Shown here: in pieces, positions 61,838-64,000 of the stretch
Layout: every line of letters begins with the position of its first letter
Position numbering within the stretch: the first letter of the stretch is position 1
Source of the DNA: Burhinus oedicnemus
Taxonomy: Eukaryota > Chordata > Aves > Charadriiformes > Burhinidae
Length of the DNA stretch: 64,000 nucleotides
Reading direction: 5' to 3'
Assembly: GCA_008921705.1 (NCBI GenBank)
Contig: VFFE01007126.1
Span: 2,077,745 to 2,141,744, forward strand
Notes under the pieces: model-generated
Told to the model about the DNA's origin: nothing
What the model saw: only the letters and a program-made list of their open reading frames with translations
The model's database searches: none
Made by a program: the position numbers and the translations under genes

Positions 61838-62575
61838 TCCAAATCCCAGATGGTTGAGAGCAGGACCATCGGCTTTCTGATGGAGGTGGAGTTCTTTTGA
61901 TCAGATTGACTGCTTCAGCCTAGCCTGAGCTGGAGGTTTCACAGCGAGGCCCTTCACCCCACCATACAGGAGAGCCCACTTCATTGATTTCAGCTGTAAA
62001 CATTTCCTCTATGTCCCGAGTCTTGCAGCTTGTGGTAACCTGCGGCTTCACTGCAAGCCTTGAAGTTCTGTTATTGGAACTAAGCATCAACTCAGCTCTA
62101 TTTTTTGTTGTTTTTCAGTAACCTTTCTTGAATTTATTGTTTTGTAGTGCAAAGTATACAGGCACCATAGAGGGTAGACATGCAAAAGTTAAAAGAGGAA
62201 TAGGACAAATTGAATAGTTTGTTGTTTATCTTAGTCTTACACAACAGTCAACAGATCAAATAAAACCATTCTTCACTCAAGTCTCAAGCTTGTTCATGAA
62301 ATTCTTGATAAGATTGGGGAACAAAGTATAAACTTGAAATTATAAAAGGATGGCAAATGTTAATGGCAATTCCATTCCCAGTACTTGAGAATATATTGTT
62401 CTTTTTCTCACTGTTATTCTACCAGTTATCTTACAAGTCTTATTCTTCAGGGAGCTGTGCTTGAAAGATTTGCAGCTCTGAGCAAACGCTGGATGGGAAC
62501 ATTTTCAGACTTCCTGGCATTAATCAGAGAAGTCTCCAGATCTGCAACAGCACTTAAAGCTTTGTCACTAGTTTT
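61838..62575. other. Non-coding stretch, nothing recognised
   Basis: 61840-62090 is moderately GC-richer than its flanks, without CpG clustering or recognisable exon. No repeat was identified. Confidence 0.5.
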
Positions 62576-62620
62576 TCACCTTCTTTTTTATTTTTTTTTT
62601 TTTTTTTTTTTCCCCCTCCT
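62576..62620. repeat. Polypyrimidine tract with T21 run
   Basis: A T-rich tract contains an uninterrupted T21 (62591-62611) followed by C5 and TCC. It is not attached to any recognisable retroposon, and CR1 elements do not end in poly-A, so I list it as simple sequence. Confidence 0.9.
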
Positions 62621-63404
62621 ATCAGGCTTGCCTTTGCAACTGCCTTTCCTTGATTTGGTTATTTGGTGCAGCCAGAGGTTGTTTAGAATGTTTTTGTTCC
62701 ATAGGCTCTTGTGACTATACTATTCTGATATACTGTCAGATTGATGTAGTATGTGCTCCTTTTCTCTTGGCACAGACAGACAAAGCTGAACTGCCATATT
62801 GGGGCTGCTGTGTACAGCATCCCGGGTTTCTCTGGTCTTGGATAGTTTTACAACATCTAGTCTGCATCAAACATGGTGTCGCGGCTGACTGTGAGACAGT
62901 TCTTGCTATAACTAGCTTCCAACCCAAGTTGATAAGACAGGAGAAAAGGAAATGTAACACTGTCACAGTGTATAAGAGAGGGTATTCAATTGTTACATAT
63001 GTGTCTGTGTGTGCATATTTTTTTTTCCTTTTATTTTGGGTAGGAAAGCGCTGACATAATCTGTTTACGTAGTTGCACTGTTTCTGCAACATATGGAGCT
63101 TTTTAGCCTGGTTTCTGCACTAAGTCCAGTAGCCTGTTACTGAAATGAAAGGAACTGTGATGGAAACTCATGTGCTCCATTAAAATACTATTTGATACCT
63201 TTGATAACTAACATTGGCATGCATTTTAATAATTGCTTTTTATAACTTACACTGTTTAGCTTTTATCTTTCAGTCAGATTCCAGAATTAACCTGGACTGA
63301 TTACTCATTCCTTTAACAGCCAGTTTTACTTTCCCTTCATATAATTTTTCTCTTTGTCCGGGAAAGGTAGGAATTCATTCCTCTATTCTTCTTTTTTAAC
63401 AGCA
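62621..63404. other. Non-coding stretch, nothing recognised
   Basis: The 134-codon (62650-63054, +) and 118-codon (62736-63092, -) frames overlap antisense and show no known domain. A T-run with one C pair lies at about 63018-63032. Confidence 0.55.
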
Positions 63405-63478
63405 TAGAAAAAGAAAAGTTAGAGGGAGAGGGAAGCGAAGCAGGAGAGGAGGGAAGAAGAAAGGAAGAAAGACAGAGA
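63405..63478. repeat. Homopurine-rich tract (A/G), about 74 nt
   Basis: The plus strand from 63405 to 63478 is almost entirely A and G, with AGAGGG, GGAAG and AAAGGAAG units and only a few pyrimidine interruptions (TT at 63419-63420, isolated C at about 63435, 63441 and 63472). It is simple sequence with H-DNA potential, not part of a recognisable element. Confidence 0.85.
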
Positions 63479-64000
63479 ACATCTGGTGATACTTGTTCTT
63501 TTAATGCTCACATGATTCATTTGGAAAAAAGCCAACAACTAAACTTATATTTTTGAGACTGAACATTTGATACGGTAGATTTAAAGATTTGGAAGCACAC
63601 TTTGGGTATTTCTTATGTATAAAGAAGCCTTGGAAGGTCAGGCCCATGAGCCTGACAGATGCTGCTTACAGTTTCAAATGATTCGCTGATGCCCCAAGAA
63701 AACGGATATGAATACAGTGCCCCTTATGAACACAGTGTCCAGGACTGGCCAAATTACTTGTGGAGTGCTTACAGTTGGAGTCAATGTGATTGGGAACATG
63801 TTCGTATTCAGTCACGTGCTTCTACTTTTTTTTTGATAAAAGCTTCTGCCAAGCAGAAGGAAAAAAACTCTACTTGATTCTCTTAGCTTTTTTTCTAATA
63901 TATATAGTGCAAAATAATGTTAAAAGAAAATATTATACAGAAATACATTAAAAAAATCAGAAGTCTGTTCTTATTATAGCATCTACATTGATAATAGCTG
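63479..64000. other. Non-coding stretch to the window end
   Basis: The only open frame of note (63659-63877, +, 72 codons) starts MLLTVSNDSLMPQENGYEYS. It is not recognisable and has no clear splice or promoter context. The last 120 bp are very AT-rich. Confidence 0.5.

Noticed and set aside
1..64000. Search for CRISPR arrays, operons, tRNA/rRNA genes, phage-like modules or defence systems
   Set aside because: Nothing of this kind is present. The sequence is vertebrate intergenic or intronic DNA, and no regularly spaced repeats with unique spacers or gene clusters were seen.

Overview
The window reads as vertebrate, almost certainly bird, non-coding DNA. It is AT-rich. Its interspersed repeats are nearly all CR1-type LINEs with the avian 3' end: a conserved block ending in a short repeat of the ATTCTATGATT type, without poly-A. 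There are no Alu, L1 or tRNA-SINE copies and no bacterial-type gene structure. Two of the CR1 copies (13281-13772 and 55121-55606) belong to a subfamily I associate from memory with neoavian birds rather than chicken; that part is recollection, not proof.

No host protein-coding gene, rRNA, tRNA or CRISPR array could be supported. Open frames outside the LINEs are at most about 131 codons, scattered on both strands and unrecognisable. The window is best read as a gene desert or the interior of one or more long introns.

Layout. 1-13280 is unannotated AT-rich sequence with small tandem duplications (51-80, 5859-5924, 9801-9845) and a very old CR1 relic at 7511-7565. 13281-13772 is a 3' CR1 copy (+). 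13773-24619 is a long stretch without recognisable repeats, with one weak exon candidate on the minus strand at 18982-19168. 24620-25665 is an ancient CR1 (+) interrupted by a GC-richer block of about 440 bp. 26530-28172 is the best reverse-transcriptase-bearing CR1 (+), followed directly by a 116-bp ATTCT microsatellite. 33020-34014 (+) and 35301-35675 (-) are two CR1 copies facing tail to tail. 37180-37290 is a different, ancient non-LTR RT relic. 44110-45915 is a decayed CR1 (+) split by an unrelated insert of about 290 bp. 46303-46390 and 53042-53092 are CR1 tail stubs. 55121-55606 (+) and 56673-57885 (-) form a second tail-to-tail CR1 pair. 57886-64000 holds no gene; it contains an octamer/SOX-like motif pair, a minus-strand G-quadruplex motif and homopurine/homopyrimidine tracts.

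Every LINE copy is dead: all are 5'-truncated, and all are frameshifted, internally deleted or mutated at RT catalytic positions. The copies differ clearly in decay, so the window records several waves of CR1 activity plus one older LINE lineage. I did not find evidence for a novel functional system. The most useful leads are the two unidentified blocks inside old CR1 copies, the older LINE relic, and a few candidate regulatory or structural motifs.
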